NCBI GenBank assembly: GCA_937874345.1
Contig: CALNBT010000224.1
Location: 1 to 6,354, forward strand
Reading direction: 5' to 3'
DNA: 6,354 nucleotides
DNA from: an uncultured Prevotella sp.
Lineage (GTDB): Bacteria; Bacteroidota; Bacteroidia; Bacteroidales; Bacteroidaceae
Shown: positions 5,891 through 6,354 of the stretch, piece after piece
How the letters are laid out: every line of letters begins with the position of its first letter
Position numbering within the stretch: the stretch's first letter is position 1
The notes under the pieces: generated by a model
The model's database searches: none
The model's input: the letters and a program-made list of their open reading frames with translations, nothing else
What the model was told of the DNA's origin: nothing
Program-made: the position numbers and the translations under genes

Positions 5891-6354
5891 TTATTTAAAT
5901 TGAATGCCAACACGTATAAACCCCACCATGCTGTTGTTTAATTTGGAATCAGTTCCTGCCGGATTGATGATATATTGAAAATCAGGTTGGATAAAGAAGC
6001 TTTCACCAAATGGAACCTTGTACGTAAACTCAAATGTTGTTTCACTCCCTATATCGTTATTGATACCCGAATGTTCGCATGCAAAGCCAAAAACATCATC
6101 AGATGATTTTGAAAATAGACCTTTATAATTTAGTCCAGCACCTATGTAAAACCAATTAGCGTTAATACTTTTGGGACTCAGGCTTAATTGTGTAAAGAAT
6201 GACAGTTCACGACCTGATTGGTTTTTAAACACACTTTGATCACTAACAAAATAAAAACCATAGTTGGCTGGACGATTTTCTTTCATTTCATGACCAAATT
6301 CATCCTTCGTAGTCATGGAATGTCCATTATGGTAATATGTGCCTAATTTATAGT
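5891..6354 (-). CDS. Carbohydrate porin, OprB family (C-terminal part)
   Basis: The reading frame is open to the right window edge, so only the last ~153 residues are visible; the N-terminus and signal peptide lie outside. The family has roughly 400-450 residues, so about a third is present. The internal ATG at 6316 is not the start, because the frame continues upstream as YKLGTYYHNGHS. The sequence fits the end of an outer-membrane beta-barrel, with alternating aromatic strands and turns: NYGFYFVSDQSVF, WFYIGAGLNYKGLF, DDVFGFACEHSGIN, TFEFTYKVPFGESFFIQPDF followed by QYIINPAG, and the terminal strand MVGFIRVGIQFK. The GAGLNYKGL, DDVFGFA and QPDFQYIINP elements are the pattern I associate with OprB-type carbohydrate-selective porins, which pass sugars passively across the outer membrane. 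The actual substrate cannot be told. The chain ends Phe-Lys rather than Phe. The gene converges on fhs with a 251-base spacer. Confidence 0.85.
   Translation of the reverse strand, partial: YKLGTYYHNGHSMTTKDEFGHEMKENRPANYGFYFVSDQSVFKNQSGRELSFFTQLSLSPKSINANWFYIGAGLNYKGLFSKSSDDVFGFACEHSGINNDIGSETTFEFTYKVPFGESFFIQPDFQYIINPAGTDSKLNNSMVGFIRVGIQFK

Noticed and set aside
1..6354. Mobile elements, CRISPR arrays, tRNA/rRNA genes, defence or toxin-antitoxin modules
   Set aside because: I saw no regularly spaced repeats, terminal inverted repeats, transposase or integrase motifs, or cloverleaf sequences. The recognised genes are core functions.

Overview
The window looks like chromosomal DNA from a member of the Bacteroidota, most likely order Bacteroidales. 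The reasons are these. Candidate promoters fit the TTTG / TAnnTTTG pattern of that phylum. Starts lack Shine-Dalgarno motifs and sit in AT-rich leaders. The RarA, glycerate-dehydrogenase-like and formate-tetrahydrofolate ligase proteins resemble Bacteroidales versions as I remember them; no search was run.

Layout. Positions 1-50 hold nothing I can assign. A minus-strand gene (131-949) encodes an unrecognised protein of about 272 residues with a very acidic tail; a long stem with a T-tract (50-106) ends its transcript. A divergent intergenic region (950-1360) carries a candidate promoter for that gene, a cluster of dyad symmetries, and a TAnnTTTG promoter pointing right. A two-gene plus-strand unit follows: rarA (1361-2644), a replication-associated AAA+ ATPase, then 23 bp later a D-2-hydroxyacid dehydrogenase of the glycerate dehydrogenase/hydroxypyruvate reductase type (2668-3651). 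A strong intrinsic terminator (3731-3785) closes this unit. The rest of the 320-bp gap to fhs holds a 16-bp imperfect hairpin, a TATATTTG promoter box and a possible 14-codon upstream ORF whose stop overlaps the fhs start. fhs (3972-5639) encodes formate-tetrahydrofolate ligase. Past its stop is an 18-bp hairpin that pairs completely only as plus-strand RNA. The right end holds the last ~153 codons of a minus-strand outer-membrane porin of the carbohydrate-selective OprB type, cut by the window edge.

How the genes relate. The dehydrogenase (hydroxypyruvate/glycerate, linked to serine and glyoxylate metabolism) and fhs (formate into the folate one-carbon pool) are metabolically close, but a terminator and a separate promoter put them in different transcription units. 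rarA shares only a transcript with the dehydrogenase. The acidic protein and the porin have no evident link to the others.

I found no mobile element, CRISPR array, tRNA or rRNA, and no defence or biosynthetic cassette. Most of the window is ordinary housekeeping DNA. The points worth a second look are the acidic-tailed protein and the structured non-coding segments on either side of fhs.
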